From Amycolatopsis sp. cg9 (lineage in GTDB: Bacteria; Actinomycetota; Actinomycetes; Mycobacteriales; Pseudonocardiaceae): a stretch of DNA of 64,000 bases. Below, in pieces: positions 32,385 through 41,181 of this stretch. A program made the position numbers and the translations under genes. The DNA is taken from NCBI RefSeq assembly GCF_041346945.1, contig NZ_CP166850.1, positions 6,680,501 to 6,744,500 of the forward strand. Reading direction: 5' to 3'. A model generated the notes under the pieces. That model was not told where the DNA came from. It worked only from the letters and a program-made list of their open reading frames with translations, and made no database searches. The first letter of the stretch is position 1, and each line of letters begins with the position of its first letter.

Positions 32385-32891
32385 ATGTCCGTTGTCCTCG
32401 TCGCCTACGCCGGTCGCCACGGCGGAACCCGGCAGATCGCCGAGGTGATCGCCGCCGAGATCGGCGGGACCGGCCTGACCGTGGACGTGCGCGACGCCGC
32501 CGACGTCGCCGGGGTCGAGGACTACGCCGCGGTCATCGTCGGCAGCGCCCTGTACTACCACCGGTGGCGCCCGGAGGCGGTCCGGTTCCTGGAGCGCAAC
32601 GCCGGGGCGCTGGCCGAGCGCCCGGTCTGGCTGTTCCACAGCGGACCGTGCGGCCCGGGCGCGGCCGGCCAGCAGGTCAGCCTGCCGCCGAACGTGGCGC
32701 TGCTGGCCGCGCGCATCGACGCCGAGCGCACCGCGACCTTCGGCGGGCGCCTCGACCCGGCGACCGTGCACGGCCTGATCCCGCGCCTGCTCGCGTCCGG
32801 GCGCCGCGCGGGCGACTTCCGCGACTGGGACCGGATCAAGGCGTGGGCCCGGGACGTCGGCCGCCGGGTCCGCACCCGCGTCACGCTCTGA
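32385..32891 (+). CDS. Flavodoxin-domain protein (HemG-like)
   Basis: A 168-residue flavodoxin-fold protein. The FMN-phosphate loop is [17 protein letters not shown], of the HemG/Flavodoxin_5 kind rather than the long-chain flavodoxins; [20 protein letters not shown] and [12 protein letters not shown] are the next elements. HemG-like proteins act in protoporphyrinogen oxidation, but here the gene lies directly after nitric oxide synthase in the same direction, so it might donate electrons to it. This is inference from position only. The ATG at 32385 is used. Confidence 0.82.
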   Translation: MSVVLVAYAGRHGGTRQIAEVIAAEIGGTGLTVDVRDAADVAGVEDYAAVIVGSALYYHRWRPEAVRFLERNAGALAERPVWLFHSGPCGPGAAGQQVSLPPNVALLAARIDAERTATFGGRLDPATVHGLIPRLLASGRRAGDFRDWDRIKAWARDVGRRVRTRVTL

Positions 32892-32968
32892 CCCTTGCCC
32901 GCACCCGGCGGTGGGTGCTAAACCCTGCCTGCGGTCTTCCGGTGAAAAACCGACGGGACGGGGCAAAC

Positions 32969-34264
32969 GTGACGGAACGCAAGGCGGCATCGGCTCCGGC
33001 GAAGAAAGCGCTTACATCCGATCAGCGCAACGCCTTCCTGGCGGCGCTGCTCGGCTGGAGCATGGACTCGTTCGACTACTTCCTCGTCGTCTTCGTCCTG
33101 GCGGACATCGCGAAGGACAAGTCGTTCGGCGCGACGGCGACGCAGCTGGCGTTCATCACCACGGCCACGCTGGTGATGCGCCCGGTCGGCGCGCTGCTGT
33201 TCGGCCTGTGGGCCGACCGCGTCGGACGGCGGATCCCGCTGATGGCCGACGTCCTGCTGTACTCGGTGGCCGGCCTGCTCTGCGCGTTCGCCCCGAACTA
33301 CACCGTGCTGCTCGTCCTGCGGTTCGTCTACGGCATCGGCATGGGCGGCGAGTGGGGCCTCGGCGCGGCACTGGCGATGGAGAAGATCCCGGTCGCCCGC
33401 CGCGGGTTCTTCTCGGGCCTGCTGCAGGTCGGCTACTCGATCGGCTACCTGCTCGCCGCGCTCGCGTACCTGCTGTTCCACTCGCTGCTCGACCTCGAAT
33501 GGCGCTGGATCTTCGTGCTCAGCATCTTCCCGGCGCTGATCAGCCTGCTGATCCGGGCGCGGGTGAAGGAATCGGAGGTCTGGGAGGTCGCGCGGGAGAA
33601 GCTCCGGGTCACGCGGACGTCGGTCAAGGACATCCTGCTGAACCCGAAGGTCATCCGCCGCTTCGGCTACCTGATCCTGCTGATGACGGCGTTCAACTGG
33701 ATGAGCCACGGCACCCAGGACGTCTACCCGAGCTTCCTGAAGGCCCACGAAAACGGCGGGGCCGGCCTCAGCGCGTCGGCGAGCACGTGGATCGCCGTGC
33801 TGTACAACGTCGGCGCCATCATCGGCGGCCTGACCTTCGGCACGCTGTCCGAACGCCTGGGCCGCCGCCGCACGATCGTGACGGCCGCGGTGCTCGGCCT
33901 GCCCGTGATCCCGATCTTCGCGTTCGACCACGGCGCGGGGATGCTCGCGCTCGGCTCGTTCCTGATGCAGATCATGGTGCAGGGCGCGTGGGGCGTGATC
34001 CCCGCGCACCTGACCGAGATGTCCCCGGACGCCATCCGCGGGTTCTACCCGGGGGTGACCTACCAGCTGGGCAACCTGCTGGCCGCGCTGAACCTGCCGA
34101 TCCAGCAGGCCATCGCGGAGGCGCACGGGTACACCTCGGCCCTCGTGTGGACGGTGGTGCCGGGCCTGATCGCGGTGGCGGTGCTGACGGCGATCGGCAA
34201 GGAGGCCAAGGGGATCAAGTTCGGCGAGGCGGCGGTGGCCACGGCCCCGGCGGGCACGAAGTAG
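32969..34264 (+). CDS. MFS proton symporter, sialate/lactate (SHS) type
   Basis: A 431-residue 12-span transporter. [20 protein letters not shown] (span 1) and [16 protein letters not shown] (motif A) identify the sialate:H+ symporter group that also includes lactate and aromatic acid permeases; [18 protein letters not shown] repeats motif A in the second half. It would take up a carboxylated compound with protons. The GTG at 32969 begins [14 protein letters not shown] secreted sialidase about 3 kb away makes sialic acid a conceivable substrate but this is weak. Its 3' end overlaps the STAS gene by 50 nt. Confidence 0.85.
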   Translation: MTERKAASAPAKKALTSDQRNAFLAALLGWSMDSFDYFLVVFVLADIAKDKSFGATATQLAFITTATLVMRPVGALLFGLWADRVGRRIPLMADVLLYSVAGLLCAFAPNYTVLLVLRFVYGIGMGGEWGLGAALAMEKIPVARRGFFSGLLQVGYSIGYLLAALAYLLFHSLLDLEWRWIFVLSIFPALISLLIRARVKESEVWEVAREKLRVTRTSVKDILLNPKVIRRFGYLILLMTAFNWMSHGTQDVYPSFLKAHENGGAGLSASASTWIAVLYNVGAIIGGLTFGTLSERLGRRRTIVTAAVLGLPVIPIFAFDHGAGMLALGSFLMQIMVQGAWGVIPAHLTEMSPDAIRGFYPGVTYQLGNLLAALNLPIQQAIAEAHGYTSALVWTVVPGLIAVAVLTAIGKEAKGIKFGEAAVATAPAGTK

Positions 34265-34784
34265 CGCCCTCCGCCGTCAGCCGGGCCAGGATCCCGAGCC
34301 ACTCGACGGCGTCGGCCGCGGAGGGGTGCAACGGCAGCGACGGCCCCAGCCGGAGGGTCTCCATCGCCCGCCGCACCACCGCGGGGCAGCCGGCGAGGGC
34401 GAACGGGACCCCGGCGCCGAGCGCGCGGCCGGCCACCTCGTGCAGGAGCGCCACCCCGCGGGCGGAGCAGTGGCGCACCCCGGTCAGGTCCAGGACGAGA
34501 CCCCGCGGGGCCAGCGCGACTTCTTCGGCGAGCCGGTCGTGCAGCCGGTCCCCGCAGGCCAGGTCGATGTCCCCGGTCACGGCGACGACGGTGGCGTCGG
34601 CGGTCGCGGTGAGCACCAGCGACGCGGCGGGCGGCGCCGGCGGTTCCGGCCGGCTCTCGTAGTGGCGGTCCAGCAGCGCGTCGATGTCGAGCTTGGCGGG
34701 GTAGGGAACCGAATCGACCCGGTGGGCCCATTCCCGCAGCGCCGCGACCAGTGCGCGGTGCTTTTCGTCATCGGGGCGGACCAT
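34215..34784 (-). CDS. STAS-domain protein (anti-sigma factor antagonist-like)
   Basis: A 189-residue protein. Residues about 55-160 form a STAS domain: [40 protein letters not shown] and [10 protein letters not shown]. The usual phosphorylatable Ser sits in HCSARG, where the preceding Asp of the typical DSS motif is replaced. The N-terminal ~50 residues are an extra helical domain. It may regulate a stress sigma factor through an anti-sigma kinase; no such kinase is near. The reading frame overlaps the 3' end of the MFS gene by 50 nt. Confidence 0.8.
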   Translation of the reverse strand: MVRPDDEKHRALVAALREWAHRVDSVPYPAKLDIDALLDRHYESRPEPPAPPAASLVLTATADATVVAVTGDIDLACGDRLHDRLAEEVALAPRGLVLDLTGVRHCSARGVALLHEVAGRALGAGVPFALAGCPAVVRRAMETLRLGPSLPLHPSAADAVEWLGILARLTAEGATSCPPGPWPPPPRRT

Positions 34785-34826
34785 GCTCGTTACATCGTTT
34801 TCGGGGGCCCCGGTGCAACACCGGGC

Positions 34827-35492
34827 TCAGGGTGTGACGAGCCCGGCCTCGTAGGCGAAGATCGTGAGCTGGACCCGGTTGCTGACGTCGAGCTTCGCGA
34901 ACGTGCGCGTGATGTGCGTTTTCACGGTCGCTTCGCTGACGAACAGCTCCGCCCCGATCTCCGCGTTCGGCTTGCCCCGCGCGACCGCCGTGACGATCTG
35001 GCGTTCGCGGTCGCTGAGCAGGTCCAGCTTCGCCAGTGCGAGGGCCCGGCGCGGGCTGACGCGCGACGCGACGAACTGGCCGATCAGCTGTTTCGTCGTG
35101 CGGGGGGACAGCATCGCGTCGCCGTTCGCGACCACCCGGACGCCCTCGATGATCTCCTGCGGCGAGCCTTCCTTGAGCAGGAACCCGCTCGCGCCGGCCG
35201 CGAGGGCTTCGAACACGTACTCGTCGAGGTCGAACGTCGTCAGGATCAGCACCCGCGGCGGGCGCGGCTGGGCGAGCACCGCCGCCGTCGCCGCGAGGCC
35301 GTCCATGCGGCGCATCCGGATGTCCATCAGGACGACGTCCGGTGCGTGCCGCGCGACCTGCTGCACCGCTTCGTCGCCGTCGCCCGCCTCCGCGACGACC
35401 TCGATGCCGGGGGCGCTGCCGAGGATCATGGTCAGGCCGGTGCGGACCAGCGGGTCGTCGTCGACGAGCAGTACGCGCACGCTCACCCGCAC
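34827..35492 (-). CDS. NarL/FixJ-type response regulator
   Basis: A 221-residue response regulator: receiver domain with acidic pocket VLLVDDDP and phosphorylated Asp in DVVLMDIRM, then Lys in FLLKEGSPQ, and a C-terminal LuxR HTH (LSDRERQIVTAVARGKPNAE, ATVKTHITRTFAKL). It is the partner of the histidine kinase directly upstream on the same strand, 3 bp away. The GTG at 35492 starts just after the kinase stop; further in-frame GTG codons six and twelve bases inside are alternatives. Confidence 0.92.
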   Translation of the reverse strand: MRVSVRVLLVDDDPLVRTGLTMILGSAPGIEVVAEAGDGDEAVQQVARHAPDVVLMDIRMRRMDGLAATAAVLAQPRPPRVLILTTFDLDEYVFEALAAGASGFLLKEGSPQEIIEGVRVVANGDAMLSPRTTKQLIGQFVASRVSPRRALALAKLDLLSDRERQIVTAVARGKPNAEIGAELFVSEATVKTHITRTFAKLDVSNRVQLTIFAYEAGLVTP

Positions 35493-35495
35493 ATG

Positions 35496-36701
35496 CTAGG
35501 GCGCCGGGCCGGCCGCCGGTGCCCAGGGCAGCCAGGCGCGCAGCGCGAACATCCGCTCGCCGGCCGGGCCCGCCGTGAGCGAGCCGCCCAGCAGGGAGAT
35601 CCGCTCGCCGACGCCGGTGAGCCCGGTGCCCGAACCGGGCGAGGGCACCGGGTGCGGCGGCAGCGCGTTGACGACCTCGAGCACCAGGCCGGGGCCGGGG
35701 CCGCCGCGCACGGTCACCTCCGCCGGCGCGCCCGGCGCGTGCCGGAGCACGTTGGTGAGCGCTTCCTGGAGGATCCGGTAGGCGGCCGTGCCGAGCGGGG
35801 CCGGGGCGGTGGCCGCCTGGTCGAGCAGGATGGTCACGTTGGCGGCGAGCCCGGCCTGCCGGGCGCCGGAGACCAGGCCGGGGATGTCGGCCAGCGTCGG
35901 CTGGGGCGGCTCCGCCGGGCCGCCCGCCTCGCGGCCGGTGAACCCGGGGCCGCGGAGCACGCCGATCACCTGGCGCAGGTCGTCGAGCGACTGCCGGGCG
36001 GTGGTCCGCACGGTCTTGGCGGCCGCCGCGGTGTCCGGTGCGGTGGTGGCGGTGACCTCGAGCGCGCCCGCCTGCAGTGAAAGCAGCGACAGCCGGTGCC
36101 CGAGGACGTCGTGCATCTCGCGCGCGATGCGGGCCTGTTCCTCGCGGCGCGCCATCTGCTCCCGCAGCGCTTCCTGTTCGGCGATCCGGCGGCTCGTCTC
36201 CGCCAGGCTGTGCCGCACCACGCCGACGGTGACCGGGACCGCGGTGAACACGACCGCGGTCAGGACCACGCCGACGAGCTTGGCCGCCGTCGACTCGGTC
36301 GACATCCAGGCCCCGGCGATGGTGACGTCGGAGAAGCGGCTCGCGTCCCGCCACACGGCGAGCGAGGTCGCCGCCACCACGAGCGCCGAGGTGCCCCACC
36401 GCCGCCACCCGACGTGGTGGGCCGTGAACGCGGCGAGGGCGATCAACGCGGCCAGCGAGTCGCCGGGCAGCAGCAGCGGCGGCACGAGCGCGAGGCCGGT
36501 GACGAGCAGCGGCCAGCGGTGCCGCCAGACCAGCATCACGGACGCGCCGATCCCGGCGAACCAGGCGAGCACGCCCGGCACCGTGATCAGCGTGGCCGAC
36601 GTCCCCGGCAAGGCACTGGCCATGGCGACGTAGATCGTGCTGCTCAACACGCCCGCCGCGACCGCGAGCACGGTGCACACCACCCGAAGCACGGACCCCA
36701 T
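35496..36701 (-). CDS. NarL-type sensor histidine kinase
   Basis: A 401-residue membrane kinase. The N-terminal ~165 residues hold several membrane spans, with no extracellular sensing domain, typical of desensitised actinobacterial two-component sensors. The HisKA_3 motif is AREMHDVLGHRLSLLSLQAG with the phosphorylated His; the HATPase region has AYRILQEALTNVLRHAPG and GTGLTGVGERISLLGG. It autophosphorylates and passes phosphate to the response regulator immediately downstream. The signal is unknown. Confidence 0.92.
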   Translation of the reverse strand: MGSVLRVVCTVLAVAAGVLSSTIYVAMASALPGTSATLITVPGVLAWFAGIGASVMLVWRHRWPLLVTGLALVPPLLLPGDSLAALIALAAFTAHHVGWRRWGTSALVVAATSLAVWRDASRFSDVTIAGAWMSTESTAAKLVGVVLTAVVFTAVPVTVGVVRHSLAETSRRIAEQEALREQMARREEQARIAREMHDVLGHRLSLLSLQAGALEVTATTAPDTAAAAKTVRTTARQSLDDLRQVIGVLRGPGFTGREAGGPAEPPQPTLADIPGLVSGARQAGLAANVTILLDQAATAPAPLGTAAYRILQEALTNVLRHAPGAPAEVTVRGGPGPGLVLEVVNALPPHPVPSPGSGTGLTGVGERISLLGGSLTAGPAGERMFALRAWLPWAPAAGPAP

Positions 36702-36872
36702 GCGCTGAGCCTACGAGGCGGTCCCGGGGCGTCCATCAGCTGTTCGGCTTGTCCGGCGCGGGGGCGGTGACGACTTTCGTCGTACGGGGTCGAGGCTCGC
36801 GGACGACGCGGCGGCGCCCGCGCCGCTGGTTTCCTGCTCGCCGTCAAGCGAAGGCGAAAGGACACGACCCCG

Positions 36873-37478
36873 ATGAGCGACTACACCCCGATCCAGCAGC
36901 AGTACCCGGTTCCCCGGGCCGCGCCGCCCCGCAACGGCCTCGGCACGGCGGGTTTCGTCCTCGGCCTGGTCGGGCTGGTGTTCTCGCCGATCCCGCTCGT
37001 CGGCGTGGTCGCCTGGCCGCTGGTGGTGCTCGGCCTCGTCCTGTCCGCGGTCGGCCTGGCCAGGGTGCGTGCGGGCAAAGCCACCAACAAGGGGCTCTCG
37101 ATCGCCGGCATCGTCGTGTCGGTGCTCGGCCTCGTCGTGAGCATCCTGTGGGTGGTGGTGCTCGGCAAGGCGATCGGCGACATCAACGAGCAGGCGACCC
37201 AGCACCACACGATCGTCTATTCGGTGACGGGCGATGCGAAGACCGCCGACGTCGACTACAGCACCTTCGACCAGGCGGGCTCGGTCAAGACCGAGACCGG
37301 CGCGGCGGTGCCGTGGACGAAGACCGTCGAGGCCACCGGCGTCGTCATCGGCGCGTTCACGGTGAGCACCGGGGAAGCGGGCGGCACGGTGACCTGCAAG
37401 GTCGTCGTGGACGGCCGGGAGGTCAAGACGGCGACCGCGTCCGGTGAGTTCGCGCTCGCCAGCTGCTCGGGTTTCTGA
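36873..37478 (+). CDS. DUF4190 membrane protein with MmpS-like exterior domain
   Basis: A 201-residue protein. The front has a Gln/Pro-rich cytoplasmic stretch, then two hydrophobic hairpin spans (GTAGFVLGLVGLVFSPIPLV and GLSIAGIVVSVLGLVVSILW), the DUF4190 arrangement. The rest is a strand-rich domain (VYSVTGDAKTADVDYST, GGTVTCKVVVDGREVKT, ASGEFALASCSGF) like MmpS-type immunoglobulin-like lipoprotein partners. It would sit in the membrane with the domain outside. There is no MmpL in the window. A strong hairpin follows the stop. Confidence 0.8.
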   Translation: MSDYTPIQQQYPVPRAAPPRNGLGTAGFVLGLVGLVFSPIPLVGVVAWPLVVLGLVLSAVGLARVRAGKATNKGLSIAGIVVSVLGLVVSILWVVVLGKAIGDINEQATQHHTIVYSVTGDAKTADVDYSTFDQAGSVKTETGAAVPWTKTVEATGVVIGAFTVSTGEAGGTVTCKVVVDGREVKTATASGEFALASCSGF

Positions 37479-37489
37479 CGGCGGTGGAG

Positions 37490-37520
37490 GAGGGGACCCG
37501 GCCAGGGGGCGGGTCCCCTC
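37490..37520. terminator. Bidirectional terminator hairpin
   Basis: GAGGGGACCCG (37490-37500) pairs with CGGGTCCCCTC (37510-37520), an 11-bp perfect stem with a 9-nt loop. It lies between the stop of the DUF4190 gene and the stop of the convergent sialidase, just where a terminator serving both strands is expected. Confidence 0.8.
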
Positions 37521-37526
37521 CCCGCG

Positions 37527-39020
37527 TCAGCCGCAGTGCTCGAACTCGCTGGTGTAGGACTGGCCGTCGGCCGCGCCGCCCCACTTCACGCACTTGTCCG
37601 CCGCGGCGGCGGAAACCGGGCCGGCGAAGTAGGAGAACGCGCCGGAGTCGGTGACCCGCGCCGAGCCCTGGACCTCCAGGAAGGCCGAGGTCTGCGTGGC
37701 CTTCCCGGCGTTGGCGCTCTTCATCGCGCTGACGCAGTTCTTGCCGGTGGCGGCGTTGTAGGTCAGGTAGGCCGTGCCCGCCGTGCCGAGCGGCGCGGAA
37801 TCGATGACGCCGTAACCGAGTCCGCAGGCCGGGGCGCCCAGCGCGGCGTCGGTCACCGTGGCGTAGCGGATGGTGTCGTTCGCGTGGAACTCCGGCCCGG
37901 CCTCGAACAGCACGCCGACCGACGACTGGGACAGCTGCACCATGTCGGAGTACGCCGCGTCCTGGCCCCACACGAGCAGGCTGCCCGCGGTGCCGGTCCA
38001 GTTCGCGCCCTCGTCGAACGACGAGTGCACCCGCAGCTCCTTGCGCCGGTCGCAGGTGGACGGTGCGGCGAACACCACCCGGTTGTACTTGCCGCCGGTG
38101 TCGGTGGCGCTCATCCGGGCCGTCGAACCCTGGACGGTCGGCGCGACGAGGTCGGTGGCGAAGGCGAACTTCGCGCTGAAGCTCGCGCCGCCGTCCGAGC
38201 TGATCGCGAAGGCGCGGTTGCGCGTCCCGCCCTCCAGGCACTTGTCACCGTCGTTGGCCTGGTTGCGCGCGGCGGCGTACACCCGGCCGTCGAGCAGCTC
38301 GGTGACGCTGATCTCCTGCGGGTCGATCGCGGTGGTGGGCGAGTCGGTCGCGCCGCGGTGCCAGGTGGCGCCCCGGTCGTCGCTGTAGACCAGCGCACCG
38401 GTGTTCTTGCCGCCGATCGTCCAGCTGATCCCGGCGACGAGCCGCCCGGCGTGCGCGCCGCGGGTGAGCACGATCCCGTGCGACGGCCCGGTGGCGAGCC
38501 AGCCCGGGGCGCTCGCGAACCCGAGCTCGGTGGTCAGCACGCGCGGCGCGCCCCACGTCTTGCCGTTGTCCTCGCTGATCGACACGCGCGGGACGCGGCC
38601 GCAAGCGGGGTTGGTGTAGCACTGCATGGTGGACAGCAGCACGATCCGGTTGCTGCCCGGGATGACGATCGGGGCCGGGTTGCCCTTGGTGTCGCCGTTG
38701 GCCTTGATGACCGTCTGCAAGGCGCTCCACGTCTTGCCGCCGTCGGTGGAGCGCTTCAGGACGAGGTCGATTTCGCCTAGGTCGTTGCAGGTGCTGGCGC
38801 CGCCGTTGCGGCCCTCGGCGAAGGCGAGCAGGTCGCCGTTGTTCGCCTTGACCACGGTGGGGATGCGGTAGCAGTCGTGGCCTTCGGTGTTCTTGTCGAA
38901 CACCAACGTGCTGCTGACGTCGGCTTGCGCGGAGGCGGTGCCGATGGCGGCCGGGACGGCCACGGCGGCACACCCCAGCAGCCCGGCCAGGAGGCCTCTG
39001 GTGATCCGGGTGAGGTTCAC
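37527..39020 (-). CDS. Secreted exo-alpha-sialidase (neuraminidase)
   Basis: A 497-residue secreted enzyme. A signal peptide covers about residues 1-32. The mature protein begins SSTLVFDKNTEGHDCYRIP, where YRIP matches the RIP motif that carries a catalytic-site Arg. Four Asp boxes are visible: STDGGKTW, SEDNGKTW, SDDRGATW and SSDGGASF, as in six-bladed beta-propeller sialidases (GH33). It removes terminal sialic acids from glycans. The GTG at 39020 has GGGAG six bases upstream and gives the signal peptide. The C-terminal ~100 residues hold three Cys and are less typical. The MFS symporter 3 kb away could import the product; that is inference. Confidence 0.9.
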   Translation of the reverse strand: MNLTRITRGLLAGLLGCAAVAVPAAIGTASAQADVSSTLVFDKNTEGHDCYRIPTVVKANNGDLLAFAEGRNGGASTCNDLGEIDLVLKRSTDGGKTWSALQTVIKANGDTKGNPAPIVIPGSNRIVLLSTMQCYTNPACGRVPRVSISEDNGKTWGAPRVLTTELGFASAPGWLATGPSHGIVLTRGAHAGRLVAGISWTIGGKNTGALVYSDDRGATWHRGATDSPTTAIDPQEISVTELLDGRVYAAARNQANDGDKCLEGGTRNRAFAISSDGGASFSAKFAFATDLVAPTVQGSTARMSATDTGGKYNRVVFAAPSTCDRRKELRVHSSFDEGANWTGTAGSLLVWGQDAAYSDMVQLSQSSVGVLFEAGPEFHANDTIRYATVTDAALGAPACGLGYGVIDSAPLGTAGTAYLTYNAATGKNCVSAMKSANAGKATQTSAFLEVQGSARVTDSGAFSYFAGPVSAAAADKCVKWGGAADGQSYTSEFEHCG

Positions 39021-39217
39021 GGTTTCTCCCTGCGAGTTCGTTCTACGTCCTACGTCTCGGCGGTAGCGTCGACTCGGTCCGTACAAGACCCGTACAACCC
39101 GGCGTATAACGAACTATTCATGGCCGGCAGGGAAAATCCGGGTGAACGCGGCCGGATCCGGCCGCCGGAGCGGACGTGCACTGTCCTTTGTGGACCAGGG
39201 CCTGCGCGCTGTTCGGC

Positions 39218-40120
39218 TCAGGTCACCGGGAGCCGCAGGGCCGCGGCTTCGGGGCCGGTCAGGTGCGCCTCCAGCGTCTTGCACGCCGCGGCCACCAGTC
39301 GGTTGCGGTCGCCGGCGCGGGTCGCCATCACCACCTGGCACGGCTCGACGCCGGTCAGGGGCACCGTCGTCACGTCGGGGCGCAGGCGGCTGAACCGGAT
39401 GCCCGCCGGGACGATCGAGACCAGCTGGCCGGCCGCGATCAGCTCGAACTTCTCCTCGTAGCCCTCGATCAGCGGCCCGTCCGGCGCGCGGGTGCCGTCC
39501 GGGCGGGGGTCGACGCGCCAGAACGCGTTCCACGCCGGGTCGTCGAGGCGGGGGAGCGGCTCGTCCGCGATGTCGGCCAGCGTCACCGACTCGCGGCCGG
39601 CCAGGCGGTGGTCGGTGGACAGCACCAGCACGCGCTCTTCGTCGTAGAGGACCGTCACCCGCAGCCGGTCGGCCGGCAGCGGCAACCGCGTCACCGCGAT
39701 GTCGACCCGGTGGTCGAGCAGGGCCGCGCGGGCCTCCGTCCAGCCGAGGTGGCGGGTCAGCACCTCGGCGTCCGGGTGGCGGCGGCGCAGTTCGCGCACG
39801 GCCGGGGTGACGAACAGGTTCGTCAGGTAGCCGATGGTGACCCGGCTGGGGGTGGCCGCCGCGCGGGTGCTCGCCGCCGCCTGCTCGGCCGAGCGCAGCA
39901 GGGCCTTGGCACGGGGAAGGAAGACCTCGCCGGCGTCGGTGAGGCGGGTGCCCTGCGGCGTGCGGTCCAGCAGGCGCGCGCCGAGCTGGCCTTCGAGGCG
40001 GCGGATCTGCCTGCTCAGCGACGGCTGCGTGGTGTGCAGGGCGGCCGCCGCGCGCCCGAAGTGCCGGTGTTCGGCGACGGCGGTGAAGTACCGCACGAGC
40101 CGCAGGTCCAGATCGGTCAC
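39218..40120 (-). CDS. LysR-family transcriptional regulator
   Basis: A 300-residue LTTR. The HTH is DLRLVRYFTAVAEHRHFGRA followed by LHTTQPSLSRQIRRLEGQLG; the C-terminal part is the substrate-binding domain (VTIGYLTNLFVTPAVRELRR). The GTG at 40120 gives the standard N-terminus. It is divergent from the SDR/NAD-binding gene, with about 112 bp between, so that gene is its likely target. Confidence 0.92.
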   Translation of the reverse strand: MTDLDLRLVRYFTAVAEHRHFGRAAAALHTTQPSLSRQIRRLEGQLGARLLDRTPQGTRLTDAGEVFLPRAKALLRSAEQAAASTRAAATPSRVTIGYLTNLFVTPAVRELRRRHPDAEVLTRHLGWTEARAALLDHRVDIAVTRLPLPADRLRVTVLYDEERVLVLSTDHRLAGRESVTLADIADEPLPRLDDPAWNAFWRVDPRPDGTRAPDGPLIEGYEEKFELIAAGQLVSIVPAGIRFSRLRPDVTTVPLTGVEPCQVVMATRAGDRNRLVAAACKTLEAHLTGPEAAALRLPVT

Positions 40121-40232
40121 CCGGGCAGTCTACCTGCGGTGATGCCTGAGCCGTATTGCCCGATGAGGAACAGGCTTTGGACGCGCGAGCCACTCCCGCC
40201 GAACGATGGGAGCACAGCGAAAGGAGCACGAA

Positions 40233-41114
40233 ATGCGTGTGTTCGTCACCGGTGCGACGGGGTTCGTCGGCAGCGCCGTCGTCCGCGAACTCCTCGAAGC
40301 GGGCCACGAGGTCCTCGGCCTCGCCCGCTCGGACGAGAAGGCCGCGGCGCTCGCGACCACCGGCGCCGAGGTCCGCCGCGGCACCCTGGCCGACCTGGCC
40401 GGTCTCCGCGCCGCCGCCGCGGAGTCGGACGCCGTCGTCCACACCGCCTACATCCACGACGACTTCGCCGATCTCACGGCCGCCGCGGCGGCCGACCGCG
40501 CCGCCATCGGTGCTTTCGGCGACGCCCTCGAAGGATCCGGCAAGGCACTGGTCGTGACGGCGGCGACCGGGCCGGTGGCGCCCGGCCGGCTGGCCACGGA
40601 GGACGACGAGGCCGACCCGGCGTTCCCCCGCTCGTCCTCGGAGACGGCGGCCCTCGGCCTGGCCGGCCGCGGGATCCGCGCGTCGGTCCTGCGGCTGCCG
40701 CATTCGGTGCACGGCGAGGGCGACCGCCACGGGTTCGTCCCCGCGCTGATCCGGCTGGCCCGCGAGAAGGGCGTGTCGGCCTACCCGGGCGACGGCACCG
40801 TCCGCTGGGCCGCGGTCCACCGCTTCGACGCGGCCCGCTTGTACCGCCTGGCGGTCGAGACGGCGCCGGAGGGCGTGCGGCTGCACGCCGTCGGCGACGA
40901 GGGCGTGCCGCTGCGGGAGCTCGCCGAGATCATCGGGCGGCACCTTTCGTTGCCGGTCCAGGCGGGAGCCGCGGCGGAGCATTTCGGGTGGATCGCGCAC
41001 TTCACGCGGGCGGACTCGCCGGCGTCGAGCGTCCTGACGCAGAAGCGGCTCGGGTGGGTGCCCGAGTGGCCGGGGCTGGTCGCGGACCTGGAGGCCGGGC
41101 ACTACTTCACCTGA
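40233..41114 (+). CDS. NAD(P)-binding SDR/epimerase-like oxidoreductase
   Basis: A 293-residue extended-SDR-like protein. The Rossmann loop is FVTGATGFVGSAVVRELL; LARSDEKAAALATTGAEVRR follows, then SDAVVHTAYIHDDF. The typical YxxxK catalytic pair is not clear, so it may act as a reductase with altered chemistry or as a binding protein, as in atypical SDRs related to nucleoside-diphosphate-sugar epimerases. The ATG at 40233 follows AAAGGAG at a good distance. Divergent LysR may regulate it. Confidence 0.85.
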   Translation: MRVFVTGATGFVGSAVVRELLEAGHEVLGLARSDEKAAALATTGAEVRRGTLADLAGLRAAAAESDAVVHTAYIHDDFADLTAAAAADRAAIGAFGDALEGSGKALVVTAATGPVAPGRLATEDDEADPAFPRSSSETAALGLAGRGIRASVLRLPHSVHGEGDRHGFVPALIRLAREKGVSAYPGDGTVRWAAVHRFDAARLYRLAVETAPEGVRLHAVGDEGVPLRELAEIIGRHLSLPVQAGAAAEHFGWIAHFTRADSPASSVLTQKRLGWVPEWPGLVADLEAGHYFT

Positions 41115-41134
41115 GGTTGCCGCCGATCCAACGG

Positions 41135-41166
41135 CGATATATCGTGTGAATGTCGGCGATACGACA
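41135..41166. promoter_or_regulatory. Putative PadR operator palindromes
   Basis: CGATATATCG at 41135-41144 is a perfect palindrome, and TGTCG at 41151-41155 with CGACA at 41162-41166 is an inverted repeat six bases apart. Both sit immediately upstream of the PadR start, in an AT-richer stretch. PadR regulators commonly bind such ATAT-containing dyads; autoregulation is inferred. Confidence 0.6.
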
Positions 41167-41181
41167 ACACGAGGAGATCGC

